64,000 nucleotides of DNA. Origin: Verticillium longisporum. Lineage: Eukaryota; Ascomycota; Sordariomycetes; Glomerellales; Plectosphaerellaceae. The position numbers and the translations under genes were made by a program. Numbering within the stretch: the first letter of the stretch is position 1; each line of letters starts with the position of its first letter. The notes beneath the pieces were generated by a model that had not been told where the DNA came from, ran no database searches, and was given only the letters and a program-made list of their open reading frames with translations. The DNA lies in the NCBI GenBank assembly GCA_019188255.1, contig JAETXT010000002.1, forward strand, positions 1,116,001 through 1,180,000. Direction: 5' to 3'. Of the stretch, positions 34,493 through 47,201 are shown piece after piece.

Positions 34493-35226
34493 CTACAACT
34501 CCCGCAGAGCCTTCTTATAGATCTCTGCCTCGGCCATCATCTCTTCCATGCTTCTCGGTTTCCTCGCACTGTCGTCAATGTGAGGGAACGCGCCCCCTGG
34601 ATGTGGCCTGGCTCCTTTCTCCCGGACCACAGCATCCCATAGTGCGCCGCCAACGTTTCCCTCCTCGCTAGTCATCTGTTCGTAGATCTCATCCTTAGGT
34701 CCCGGGTCCTTGCTTGTCTCGCCTGGAATTCGCGGCAGAATGTGCACGTGAACGTGCGGCACTGTTTGGCCCGCGCCAGCGCCGTCTTGGAGGGCAATGT
34801 TGAAGGACCCAGCCTCGGGCGGCGCATGTGACGGCGATGATGACCCATCTGACGATGACTTGAAGTAGTATCGCGCCAGCATCTTCTGCACGCGCTGCGT
34901 TGTCGTGAAGAGGTCCGTCACTTCAGGTGTTGTGAGGTCCGTTAGGCGCTTATGCGGCTGGAGTGGACAGACCAGGACATGGCCAGGGAGAAGAGGCTTC
35001 AGGTTGACGACGGCAAAGCAATGAGGCGTTCTCAGAAAGACCTGGTGCCGTCGGTAAGTGTTGCGTTCAACACAGTACTGACTGGAGCGCTCGGGCTGAG
35101 TTGGCTCACCTGTTGTGTGACCTCAAACGGTCCGAAGAAGATTTTGTCCTGCGAATTCATAGCTCTTTGTGAGGCACCAGAAACAGCACGACTACTCAGC
35201 GCTATCGAAGATTTCAGGGCAAACAT
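34493..35226 (-). CDS. HIT-family dinucleoside polyphosphate hydrolase (Fhit/Hnt2 type)
   Basis: Hydrolyses Ap3A/Ap4A-type dinucleotides. Exons 35110..35226 and 34493..35041 (intron 35042..35109) give 221 codons from the ATG at 35226, or 199 from the in-frame ATG at 35160. The spliced start NSQDKIFFGPFEVTQQVFLR and LVCPLQPHKRLTDL match fungal Fhit proteins. The histidine triad is HVHVHILPR, with the preceding QDGAGAGQTVPH. A Fhit-typical charged tail follows. The 22 extra N-terminal residues (MFALKSSIALSSRAVSGASQ) are basic, Ser-rich and acid-free, like a mitochondrial presequence, so two localisations from two starts are possible. This second point is inference. Confidence 0.88.
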
Positions 35227-35776
35227 GGAGATAGTCCTATGCGACTGTATTGAAAGACCAAGGCAGGGTTCTCTGGGTTCAGTTTTGCTTAAGCGTCGTC
35301 GATCCACTGGATGGAGGTTTGTCAATACGTCAGCGTACTGAGGTGGCCGCCCGGCTTTGGCTGCAGAAAGGGCATTGCGTACTGTGTTTATTTGTCGGTG
35401 GGCACTGTGACAACAAGACTGGTCTACAACCGTCAACCTTCAACTGGTAATCGTTCTGTTCGGCCTCATAACCACAACCAAGACCAGTCAAGTATTTGCT
35501 TTTCTAGCATTAACGTGGTATGTACTACCCAATAGTTCTTCCCATGCACAGCCACATTACGGTGACTGCACAAGTGAAGGTGAGATGAAAAATGACATCA
35601 ATCACTACGGGACCATAGCCCCCTGTGTTCGCGGGGGCAGCAATCGAGGAAGGATGATTGTCTAAACACCATGAAATCTGCCAGGAAATGGCTGTCTATA
35701 CCTGAGCCCTAATAGACCCGGTTCGCTGTAACCTCGTCTACTGATACAATCCATATACACGTTTTTTTCCCCTTGC
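35227..35776. other. Intergenic region, nothing recognised
   Basis: About 550 bp between the HIT gene start and the ferrochelatase stop, on the same strand. Holds the HIT promoter; no other feature seen. Confidence 0.4.
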
Positions 35777-37126
<1,350 letters not shown>

Positions 37127-37663
37127 TGTCGATGAGGGAGATCAGTACAGGTCCTGAATAGACAATGGAATTCAAGTCGAGTTAGACGAGGGGATTCCAG
37201 GAATCGGCGCCGCGCGTTTTGTACGAGTAATAACCTTTCGCTTGTGTTGTACAATGGTGTGGAATGGCTGACTTTCTCGAGACCACTAATCCCACGAAAG
37301 CATCATGATGCGTATTAGAGCGCTAGCGTGGCAACCATGCTGCTCTGAGGTCTTAGCCCGGTACTTGTCTATAAAGCCACGGGCGCACTATTTTGAAAGT
37401 ACCTGACCCCTCTGCAAATGCCGAGCGAATCACAAGGGACGTAATCCAGTTCCAATCTGACACGTGACTGCGCGTTTGGTTCTGGAGCTTGGGCACGTGC
37501 CCTCACATCTGGTCGCGTCTGCCTGGAGTTTGTCCCATAGACACCATGAGCTGAGGCTTCTAAGCCATCAAGTATGGTCAACTGATTGTTTTCTCTTTCT
37601 GCACAACCACTACCAACGCTCCCAAAAACCTCCATTGCTTCCTATAACCAGCTCTCTGTAGCG
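37127..37663. promoter_or_regulatory. Divergent promoter, ferrochelatase / KU70
   Basis: 537 bp between the two start codons, both genes reading outward. No ORF. No confident factor site identified. Confidence 0.5.
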
Positions 37664-39707
37664 ATGGCCGACAGAGATGATTACAAGAGGGAAGACGATG
37701 AAGAAGCAGATGAGGAGGTTGAGAATGTAAGTCCTGGCACAGTCTCACCCCATGCATCAGTGCTCACCCATCCAAGGACTACAAAAGCCAAAACGATGCG
37801 ATCATTTTGGCCATAGATGTGAGCGATACAATGTTGGAGCAACCGCCAGCTTCGACATCACGAAAGGCCGATAAGGACAGTGCTGTTCAAGCAGCCCTAA
37901 AATGCGCGTATCAGCTTATGCAACAACGTATCATCGCCAGTCCAAAAGACATGATGGGAATTCTGTTCTTTGGCACCGAAAAATCGAAATTCCAGGAGCA
38001 CAGCGGACGGAGTGGTCTAGGCTACCCTCACTGTTACCTTCACATTGACCTTGACATACCTGCCGCCGAAGATGTCAAAGCTCTTAAAGCCCTGGTCGAG
38101 GATGAGGAGGATGAGGATGGCGTCTTGATACCGTCCACTACGGAAAAGGTGCAAATGGCGAATGTGTTCTTCTGCGCCAATCAAATTTTTACCACCAAGG
38201 CGGCAAACTACAGCAGCCGTCGTCTGTTCATACTTACAGATAACGACAGTCCACACCCTTCAGACAAGGCGGCCAAGTCAGCTGCTGCGGTCAGGGCCAA
38301 AGATCTCTACGACCTCGGAGTCAACATTGAGTTGTTCCCCATTACTCGAGGAGATAACGAGTTTGATCTGGCCAATTTCTACGATGTGAGCTGGTGCCTT
38401 CACTGGTGTCGAGTTGGGTGCGTGGCTGACAGGCGTAGGACATCATCTATCGCGACGCGAATGCCGAAGCAAACCATTCTGAGGTGCGGTACTCGAAGAC
38501 AGCTGATGGACTCAGTCTCTTGAATTCTCTCATATCCAACATCAACTCAAAGCAGGTGGCAAAGCGTGCTCTCTTTTCAAGCGTTCCTCTGGAAATTGCA
38601 CCTGGTCTGAGGATCTCAATCAAAGGCTACAACATATTACACCGCCAAGAACCAGCAAGAAGTTGTTACGTCTGGCTTGAAGGCGAGAAGCCTCAGATTG
38701 TCGCGGGTGAGACCACGCGCATCTCCGAAGACACCGCCCGGACGGTCGAGAAGTCCGAGACGAAGAAGGCGTACAAGTTCGGCGCCGAGTACATCTACTT
38801 TTCGCCAGAGGACCAGAAGCGCGCCAAAGATTTCGGACCTCCGATCATCCGTATCATCGGGTTCAAAAGCCGTGCCCACATTCCATTTTGGGCGAGCGTT
38901 AAGAAGTCAACGTTCATCTTCCCGAGCGAGGAAGACTTCGTTGGCTCTACCCGTGTGTTTTCGGCACTCTGGCAGAAACTGCTCAAGTCCAACAAGGTTG
39001 CCATTGCCTGGTGCATCATTCGCGCCAATGCGACGCCAGTCTTGAGCGCCATCATCCCATCACACGAGAGCACGGAGGAAAGCAACGCGACGCCGTTCCT
39101 TCCCGCAGGTCTCTGGCTTTACCCGCTTCCCTTTGCTGATGACCTGCGTGGGGGCCCGGCTACAGATGGTACTGAGCCTCCTCGTGCCTCGAATGAGCTC
39201 GTCGATCAGATGCGGGTTATCGTCCAGCAACTCCAACTTCCCAAAGCCATGTACAACCCAACGCGATACCCAAACCCCGGCCTACAGTGGCACTACAAAA
39301 TCTTACAGGCGCTCGCACTTGAGGAGGAAGTACCAGAAGTGCCCGAAGATCTGACCTTGCCCAAGCACAAGGCTATCAACAAGCGTTCCGGTGGCTATCT
39401 GCAGGATTGGGCTGAGACACTCCAGGAGGAGACACAAAAGACGGCCAAGACGACGAAGACCAAACGCGAGGCGGACGATGACGCTGACGATGTCAAGCCA
39501 GCCAAGAAAGTCAAGGCTTCCTCGACAAAACCATCGGCTTCTGGAATGACAGACGCTCAGGTTCGGGCGGCAGCCACTGCTGGATCGCTCACCAAGATGG
39601 TTGTTGCCGATCTGAAGGACTTGCTCGCGATGAAGGGGCTTAGCATCTCGGGTAAAAAGGCTGATTTAGTGGAGAGGCTCGAGCAGTGGGCTGAGGAGAC
39701 GTCCTAG
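37664..39707 (+). CDS. KU70: Ku70, DNA end-joining protein
   Basis: With Ku80 forms the ring that binds DNA double-strand ends in non-homologous end joining. Exons 37664..37726, 37777..38385 and 38439..39707 give 646 codons. An acidic start [20 protein letters not shown] is followed by the Ku N-terminal alpha/beta (von Willebrand-like) domain beginning [13 protein letters not shown], the Ku70 beta-barrel core (about 250-480) and the C-terminal arm. A SAP DNA-binding motif ends the protein ([20 protein letters not shown], about residues 610-640) after a Lys-rich linker. Length and order match fungal Ku70 (mus-51). Confidence 0.95.
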
Positions 39708-40451
39708 CTAGGACAAATGTCTTGTTTGCGTCGCTTTGTGGATTTACTCGGACGAGCATGGAGTTCGGATTTAATACGAATGAATGAAGATAGGCTTGGG
39801 GGCACAGTGCTTGCTAGGTACCTATCTAGTTAAGGTCTGCCTCGGTGCTCGGTGGCAGTTAACATCGTCGGCGTCGCTCATAATTAAATGGTAAAGGTAG
39901 AAAAACATCCAAAATCTGAACCTTACCTCCGCAGCTGCATGGATCGTCCGCAACCTATGTATTTGCCACTGCAGCCTTCGTGTCCCAGGGATCATTAAGT
40001 ATTGTGCCACTGCTGCCTTCATATGCAAAAAAGCCGCCCACTCATATGCAGCCAGTGCATCTCAACGAACAAGATCATAGCAAGAGTCTCGAGATTCAGT
40101 GCGAGGGCAAGCGTTCATACGGTCTACTCGGTGGTACTCAACCTCGATCGAAGCGTTCCTACGTAGCCTACTCTTCAGTACGGTGCGTTCTCGAGGCTCT
40201 TGTAACAAGCATTTCGAAATCCACATTTCTGAGTCTCGTATTGGTTTCTCCCCGACGTCTCTGCACTGCCATCCGTGGCGGCAGGAATCAATCCAACAAT
40301 TTAGATGCGGAGAGTTCGCCTCACATGGACCTGGGGAAAGCGAACTGCCTTAAGTGGTGACCTGGTCGTGCAGATAGAGGGGCGTATACCCCTCTAATCT
40401 GATACGCTGTGGATGATCAACTGCTGAAGCGCGCTGAACACCCTCAGTTCC
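39708..40451. other. Intergenic region, nothing recognised
   Basis: About 745 bp without a gene; contains one AGGTACCT motif at 39816-39823. Presumably the KU70 3' UTR and the promoter of the radical-SAM gene. Confidence 0.4.
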
Positions 40452-41672
40452 ATGGTCCTCCAACAGGACGCATATACATTGAGTGCAACATCATCGGCGT
40501 TCGCCATGAGTTATCTCAAAGGTTTCAGGATCAGACTTTCACCATGGTCAAGATCTATTCCTCGAGCACATCGATGCCTCCATCTGGCACCACCCTTTCT
40601 CCTTGATGACTATGTGCCTCGGTACACGATGCTGTCGTCAGTCGATGCCGCCATGAAACGCTCCAAGGCATATGCCCACCTTCGCAACTGCAGTCTCTGC
40701 CCTCGACTCTGTGGCGTTAATCGCTACGAAACCACGGGACACTGTTTGGTTGGTGACAAGGCGAAGGTGAACGTGATTGCGCCGCACTTTGGAGAAGGTG
40801 TGTATCACGTTCGCTGCTGCTTGTGTCGGCAGCATGCGAAGTGCCAAAAGATACACTGACCCGTAAAACTAGAACCCTGCATCCAGGGACACAACGGCAG
40901 CGGTGCCGTCTTCTTTTCTGGCTGTAACCTACGATGTGTCTTCTGTCAAAACCACGGCATTGCACACCAGCGGAACGGCCAGAACTTGACACCCGAAGAT
41001 CTGGGCGAGTTGTATCTGAAGCTGCAAGATGTGGGAGGCGTTCACAACATCAACCTTGTCACACCTGAACATGTGGCCCCGCAGGTGGCATTGAGCATCC
41101 TTCACGCCCGCGACCTCGGTTTGCGGTTGCCAATCATTTACAACACCTCCAGCTTTGATTCACTCGAGTCGCTGGAGCTCATGGATGGCTTGGTAGATAT
41201 CTATCTACCCGATTTCAAGGTCTGGGAGAAAGCAACGTCGAAGCGACTGCTCAAGGCTGATGATTACGCCTCGACGGCGAGGGGGAGCATCAAGGCCATG
41301 CACGCGCAGGTAGGCGACCTTTGCTTCACACCCGACGGCATCGCCAAGAAAGGTGTCTTGGTGCGCCACTTGGTCATGCCGGGGAAGGAAGAGGAGGGCA
41401 AGCGCATTATGCAGTTCCTCGCTGAGGAGGTATCGAAGGATTGCTTTGTGAACGTAATGGAACAGTACCACCCGGACGCTCACGTCGGAAAGCCGCGCCG
41501 ACGACAGGGAGGCAAGGCGGCCGGGTCCGACATTTCGGCCGAATCACTCCGCTATAGCGACATCAATCGAGCCGTGTCGGATCAAGAGGTCACGTCCCTG
41601 CGCAGCGCGGCTGAAGCTGTCGGACTGTGGCGCTTTTGTGATCCTCCCAAGCATGATGGATTCAACATCTGA
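40452..41672 (+). CDS. Radical SAM protein, PflA-like (AmmeMemoRadiSam type)
   Basis: Exons 40452..40797 and 40873..41672 (intron 40798..40872) give up to 381 codons. An N-terminal cysteine cluster (NCSLCPRLCGVNR...GHC) precedes the radical SAM motif C-x3-C-x2-C in FFSGCNLRCVFCQNHG, which binds the 4Fe-4S cluster and S-adenosylmethionine; then NINLVTPEHVAPQV, IIYNTSSFDSLE, MDGLVDIYLPDFKVW and VRHLVMPG, all typical of the pyruvate-formate-lyase-activase-like family. No glycyl-radical enzyme is visible nearby, so the substrate is unknown. The true start is uncertain: in-frame ATGs at 40452, 40506 and 40629; the last begins MLSSVDAAMKRSKAYAHLRN, where conservation should start. Confidence 0.85.
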
Positions 41673-42269
41673 GCACGCGACGAGTCGGTTGAGAGGCTCC
41701 TCTGTATGGAAACCACAACTTGGTATGAACCATGTTGCATTCCGACCGGCTACAGGTTCACCACGATCGCCGAGAACGCAACAAAGGGTCACACTACTTT
41801 GTGTAACACACGACCAAAACAGACCATGTTTGATTGGAGTGCACTGGCGCGGTCTTACTTCCCGCCTTCCCAGCTCAATGAGCTAGCTATTCAGACCTCG
41901 GAGGCTTTACATTGTACCCGGGAGCACTACCATTTCTGATAGCAGATAGCAGACGACCCCGCCGCTGGTCTGCTTTCACCGCACGCCACGATTGATGGCC
42001 TGCTGGTTCTAGTCTCTCATCTGGGCTGCGACTCCAGCTCCTCTCGTCTTTGTCATGATCACTTGGAGGGACAAAGCTGGCCAATACTTGCTTGCGGCCC
42101 AGAACCTTTTGACCAACATGCCTTTCCAACCTTTGTTGCTCGCTCGAGACGCACCGGACAAGACGAGGATGTCCGGCTCATATATCTCCTGGCCTGCATC
42201 ACACCGACCTGGTGTCCTCTGCTGCTTGCCCCATCAGTCCTCGAACCTGCTTGCAGGGACTCGCCCCTG

Positions 42270-43370
42270 ATGTCGACCACTTCAAGCACCGTGGCTACCC
42301 TTGTTGGTGATGTCGCAGAGGCTCCCCCGAAGCTCCATGCGAAAAAGCCGTCGATCCACTCTGCTGTCCCTATACAGGCGAACAGTCCAAACTGCAGAAG
42401 CGTTCCCAGCCCGACGACGACGCCACTCCGACCCTCTCTGAAAAGAAATGTCACGAGTGGTAGCCAGAGAAGATCCATCCCGAGCAAGGTCCATGTCGAC
42501 ACGCGGGCGTTCAGCGGACAGCCCGCTCTCGACACACCTCGATCATTTCAACAGCTGTATGACGAGCAGGCCTATCTCCTGGCCTCCCGCGTAATGGAGG
42601 AACAACGATCTCGCGAGCTAATGAGGCGCCTCGCCACCCTCCAGAAAAGTCTGGACGGCGAATGCCCCAGCCACCAGTCCCGCAAGTCGAAGAAACAGTC
42701 GTCGCTGCTCAAGGCGAAACTCCTCAGGGCAGCCGAGCAGGAAAAGGCCATACTGGGCAGGTTGGGCGAGGTCTTCGTCGAGGTGCAGACGCGGCAGCGC
42801 TGGATGCAGGCACAGCAGGAACGGCACGCAACCAGCTCGTGGACGCCGACGCCATGGGCCGTCTGGGAGCCGATGGCGTCGCCAATTAGCGGGTTGATGA
42901 CGCCCATCGTGTTGACGCCGGCGTGCGCCCCTCTCGTGGTTCCCGAGCCTTCGGTGGGAGCACAGCTGGATGCGAAGTCGCCTGAATTTGTCCCAGGGGT
43001 CCCATTTCTGTTCCCGACGGGTCAACAAGGTTACGGGTGCACCTCGGAGGCGGATTGTGATGTGTCTCCTCTCGCCATGCTCGGCACTGATGGACTGGTT
43101 CTCGAATCGCTCGTTAAAGCAGACCTTGGAGATGTACTTGGGAATCGCGGCCTGGAGTTTGAGTTTGAGGGTGTGGAGACGCTGGGAGAGACTGTGCCTA
43201 CGTTGCAGAAGTCAAAGGCGTGCAGAGGTGGGCGTGAGAGGAGGATGAGCCTGCCTGGTCTAAGATGCGTGTGGCCTGGGTCTGGGGTCGAGGGGGCGTT
43301 CGAGGAGAACGAATGGAATACGCAGCACAGATCAGAACAACCTCATCATGTGGAGGATGCGGAACTTTGA
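42270..43370 (+). CDS. Unknown protein, 366 codons
   Basis: Open frame from ATG 42270 to the stop at 43370 without an intron; the frame is open upstream to 42063 but without an ATG. I recognise no domain. The middle (SFQQLYDEQAYLLASRVMEE, then RRLATLQKSLDGE... LLKAKLLRAAEQEKAILGRL) is a long charged helix, probably a coiled coil, followed by QTRQRWMQAQQER. Both ends are Ser/Pro-rich and likely disordered. Codon choice resembles the neighbours, which favours a real gene. It could be a lineage-restricted regulatory or scaffold protein; no function assigned. Confidence 0.6.
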   Translation: MSTTSSTVATLVGDVAEAPPKLHAKKPSIHSAVPIQANSPNCRSVPSPTTTPLRPSLKRNVTSGSQRRSIPSKVHVDTRAFSGQPALDTPRSFQQLYDEQAYLLASRVMEEQRSRELMRRLATLQKSLDGECPSHQSRKSKKQSSLLKAKLLRAAEQEKAILGRLGEVFVEVQTRQRWMQAQQERHATSSWTPTPWAVWEPMASPISGLMTPIVLTPACAPLVVPEPSVGAQLDAKSPEFVPGVPFLFPTGQQGYGCTSEADCDVSPLAMLGTDGLVLESLVKADLGDVLGNRGLEFEFEGVETLGETVPTLQKSKACRGGRERRMSLPGLRCVWPGSGVEGAFEENEWNTQHRSEQPHHVEDAEL

Positions 43371-43593
43371 TGTTTTAGGGGCTCTTATTATCCAGCTGTT
43401 CGGCGCAGCTCTCATCACAGTTTGTCACAATGGAGACGCTTGAAGCGAGCCATGCTTAGTTTGTAGCCAATATAATGATCATTATGCAAGTCATGAGAGT
43501 CTTCGTATAACAGCTCCAATGCAAATCATTGCACAAATCGAAGACGTGCCACAGCACGCCATGGCTTGTAGAAATACTGTCTTGAGAAGGTCG

Positions 43594-44443
43594 CTACGCA
43601 AACTCGCCAAACTGGCCATCGTCAAAGCCCAGGTCCTGTGCAGACCGTCTCTTCCTCTCCCTCTCCTCCCTCTGCTGCGACGCACTCGGCGGCGGCGGCG
43701 GCAGCAGGCCGCTCCCCCGTGAGCCAGCGCTCGAAGCTGAAGGCGGCGGCGGCAGCGAGAAGGCGGACAGACCGCCGCCCGAAGGCGCTGGGTCGTTTTG
43801 CTGCTGCTGCTGCTGCTGCTGCTGGGGCCGCCTGCGACCGAACTTGCCGCCGAGGTTGACGGTGATGGTCTCGCCCTCCTTCAAGCTGAGATCCCTCTTC
43901 TGTTCCTCCTTCGCCGGCGCCGGCTGCGTGCTCGAGTTCGTGTTGCCGCTGCTACGGCCCCGGCGCCGGGCCCGCCGTCGAGACCAAGGCTCTTCTGGGC
44001 CTCCTGGGTGGCGACGCCAAAGTCAAAGGCGTCACTGCGCTCCTCAAAGCCGATGCCGAGGAGGGCCTTGCGGCCAGAGGGGTCGCGGACCTGCAGGGCG
44101 AAGAAGCGCGAGCTGTCGAGGACGGGCTCGACGACGGCGGGGGCGGTGTAGGGGGCGGCGGCAAAGAGCTGGCCGGTGGCGGGGTCCTCGAGGACAATGT
44201 CGACCTTGATCTTCTCGCGACCGGCCGAGGCGTCGTCCTCCCACGCCGTCTCGAGGACGCGCAGGCGGGCGGTGAAGATGAGGCGCTGGTTGTTGTCGGC
44301 GGTCCAGTGGGCGGCTGTGTGGCCCTTGTTGCTCGTGAGCGGGGGATGTTGTAGACGTGGACGGCGGGCGCGAGAAAGAGGATGCGCTGGATGGCGTCGG
44401 CCGGCAGGGGCTGGCCCGTGGCTATGTCAATGGCTGGCTCCAT
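43594..44443 (-). CDS. NECAP-like endocytic adaptor (frame broken twice)
   Basis: Homolog of adaptin-ear-binding coat-associated proteins, which link AP-2/clathrin coats during endocytosis. From ATG 44443: PADAIQRILFLAPAVHVYNIP, then after one frame step GHTAAHWTADNNQRLIFTAR, VDIVLEDPATGQLFAAAPY, FFALQVRDPSGRKALLGIGF and ERSDAFDFGVATQEAQ, the PHear fold of NECAP; after a second step KRDLSLKEGETITVNLGG, a nine-Gln run and the C-terminal GFDDGQFGEFA, a typical adaptor-binding tail. The frame breaks sit at the G5 run 44341-44345 and within 43957-43975 (C4 and GGGCCC). One added base at each gives a continuous 283-codon protein. Confidence 0.85.
43798..43826 (-). repeat. CAG repeat encoding poly-Gln in NECAP
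   Basis: Nine consecutive CAG codons on the minus strand in the low-complexity linker of the NECAP-like protein. Confidence 0.8.
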
Positions 44444-45007
44444 GGTGACGGGGTTGTCGGCGTAGGTCCTTCTGACGATAGAGGAGAGAGCTTCATCGTG
44501 GGCAACGGCCGGATGCGTTACCTTGGAGAGGTACCTTAGAGAGGTACCTACCGAGCTATACGAAGGAGGGGCCTGTCGCAAGGAGCGGTGTTCAGTTTGG
44601 TGGAGAAGGGGCACCTTGGGTACCCAGGAAGGTAGGCACAGAGGAGGCAGGCTGGCAGGCACGGGGCAGGCTGGCAGGCACGACTGGACTACCCCGCTAC
44701 TGTGATGAATCAGGTTGGTGAGGGGCAGAACGAGCACTCAAATGAGGGGCCGTCCAGGTTGGAATTGAACACTATGACCCTGTGAGAGCCACGACCAGAA
44801 CCACAAGCTTTCTGGGTACCTGTGTCAATCTCGAGGCCCCGACCCCGACGGCTTCGATCTCTGGTGATTTTGAGTCACCCATCTCCCACGACGAACCAGC
44901 TGGATCAGGTGCCTGCCCGTGGCTTGACAAACCCATCGCCGAAAGAACCTCGCGCACCTCTCGCCGCGGCATTGTCACATTGATCATTTCATCAAGGGCT
45001 CCTCCCA
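44444..45007. promoter_or_regulatory. Divergent promoter, NECAP / eIF2B alpha
   Basis: 564 bp between the two start codons. Contains two AGGTACCT motifs (44529-44536, 44542-44549) and a 19-bp unit repeated twice in tandem (44647-44682, unit GCAGGCTGGCAGGCAC plus 3 bases). No ORF. Confidence 0.5.
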
Positions 45008-46176
45008 ATGGCGACCGAAGACTCAGCACGTATGTTTCGCTCGCTATATTTCCCTGATCTGCCCGACGCCGTGTGTGGCTGACCTTTTCCATAGCAGTCG
45101 CTGCGAGCGAGCAGCAGCCGACGACGACAACCTCCCAGCCCACGGCCGAGACACAGAGCCTGCCAATCCGAAGCCAAGAAAAGACAGCGAGCGGCGACTT
45201 TGACATTGTTGCCGAGTACCACTCCCATCTGCGCGACCACGAGTTCACCAAGCCTGTCGCCGCCATCGAGGCCCTCGTCGCCCTGCTCGCCGCCAGCAGC
45301 TATACAACCGTCTTTGAGACACTCGAGACGGTCAAGCGTCATTCAGAAACCCTCCGCGCCTCGGTCAAGAACCCGGTGCCGCTCCAGGCCGGCACCGACC
45401 TCTTCCTGCAGTACCTCGTCTCCTCGCTTAAGCAGCAGGAGGGCCAGACGGCAGCGCCCGGCGGCGGCACGACCCACCACCAGAGCTTCGAGGATGTGCT
45501 CCGCCACCTCGTCCGCAACGGCCGCCTCTTTGCCGACCGCGCCATCGCCGCCCGTGACGGCATCGCCGACGCCGGCTGGCGCTTCGTCCGCGAGGGCAAG
45601 ACGGTCCTGACCATGGGCGAGTCGCGCGCCGTCGAGAAGCTCCTCTTCCGCGCCGCCGCCCAATACCCGGCCGGCGCCGTCAACTTCCGCGTCGTCTACG
45701 TGCGCGAGGCCCGCCGCCCCGACGAGAGCGACCGCTTCGTCGCCGCCCAGCGCGCCCGCGGCATCCCCGTCGCCGAAATCTCCGAGCTCGCCATCGCCCA
45801 CGTCATGGCCCTGCGCAACTCGGTCCACATGGTCTTTGTCGGCGCCGAGGCCGTCACCCAGAGCGGCGGCATCATCTCACGCCTCGGCACCTACCAGATC
45901 GCCAAGCTCGCCCGCGAGAACAAGCCCCGCATTCCCTTTTACGTCCCGGCCGAGACGCACAAGTTTGTCCGCAACTTCCCCCTCGGCCAGAAGGACCTCG
46001 GCTACGACCAGACGGTGCTCGACTTTCAGACCGACCGCAAGAGTGACGTCCCCGTCGATGCCGTCGACTACACACCGCCCGAGTACATCACGAACCTCGT
46101 CACCGAAAATGGTCCCAAGCTTCCCGGGTACGTGCTGGAGCAGCTGCTCGAGATTTACGGCGCCCTCAACGGTTGA
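45008..46176 (+). CDS. GCN3: eIF2B subunit alpha (GCN3)
   Basis: Regulatory subunit of the guanine nucleotide exchange factor for eIF2, which senses eIF2 phosphorylation in the cytosol. A 22-nt first exon (45008..45029, MATEDSA) is spliced over intron 45030..45094 to 45095..46176, giving 367 codons. After a short Thr/Gln-rich stretch: FDIVAEYHSHLRDHEFTKPV, an N-terminal helical bundle, then the Rossmann-like domain of the eIF2B alpha/beta/delta family with ESRAVEKLLFRAA, VHMVFVGAEAVTQSGGIISR and KPRIPFYVPAETHKFVRNFP. The C terminus PPEYITNLVTENG is a family hallmark. Length agrees with fungal homologs. Confidence 0.93.
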
Positions 46177-47101
46177 TCGGCAGACTGTCGATCAAGAGAC
46201 GGGTGCTCGCCCTCTGCCTTCTGGCGTGGCCCTATGTGAGCACAGCACGACGAGGCACCGGAATTCCCAGCTCCTGCAGGCCGGCCCCTCCTAGACGCCC
46301 GTCGGTCAAGCGGTGCCTGCATGCAGCCTACATTGGAGCAAGGCTGCGACACACGGCTAGCAACGGGATGCGATGGCATCGAAAAATAGGCGACAGCAGA
46401 GTCAGGTCAGATGACGCAAAACGAAAATCAGGCGTGCGGCCGGCCAAGGGGAGTTCCGGCTTCCCTCTTGGCAACAGATGCAGCAAACCACAAACGAGAC
46501 AGTAAGCAGCCAGGGGAAAGGGGAGCAGCGGGGGACTCCCCATGACGTTTTTCATGATACCCAAGACGGGACGAATTGGGCATGCTGCAGCGCATACCGC
46601 CGGGGACACATGCAAGACAAGTTTGTCTTTGCTGCAAGGCTGTTTTCCAGTATGTAGGGTGCGTGTTGAAAGAGAGGAACGACTTGACACTTGACGATGG
46701 AGTGCTGCTGTATGACGTGCTTGCGACTCGTGATGCTTGTGCCGTGTGAGGGGTCTCGATTGGCTGACAGGGCTCATGTGGCATGTTTTTTGGAGGCTAC
46801 GGATGTGCCCCTCCAGTGCATGGGTGCCAGTATGGATATCGTCGAGGTGCTTCTCAGCTTTCCATGTGGGACGAAGTATAGACTTGGCGATGGAGGTCCG
46901 TTACAATTGCTTCGTCAGGATGTAGTTCAACCGGACCATGATCTTGCTACCTAGGATAAGGTACCTCGGCTAACGGCGAAGGCTACTCATCGATATGCTG
47001 ACATGCATGTTGCGGACCAAGGGTTCACGGCACATATTGTTCCAAGCTAACACATCGATAGTACCAAATCACAATCGTAAACCTGTGATGGGAAAATGTC
47101 A
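46177..47101. other. Intergenic region, nothing recognised
   Basis: About 925 bp between the eIF2B alpha stop and the transposon. One AGGTACCT at 46959-46966. No gene supported. Confidence 0.45.
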
Positions 47102-47103
47102 TA

Positions 47104-47149
47104 ACGTAATCCACAAGCGAGTGGTTCACCCAAGCGAGTGGTTCACTTC
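47104..47149 (+). repeat. Left terminal inverted repeat
   Basis: 46 bp; 45 of 46 match the reverse complement of 48918-48963. It contains the unit AAGCGAGTGGTTCAC twice in direct orientation, a likely double transposase-binding site. Confidence 0.93.
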
Positions 47150-47201
47150 GCCCGGGCCCACGACCTACACCTGAATTCTACAGATTCCACCTCCGCCCGC
47201 G

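Noticed and set aside
42063..42269. Upstream extension of the unknown gene
   Set aside because: Open but lacks an ATG; the first ATG is 42270.
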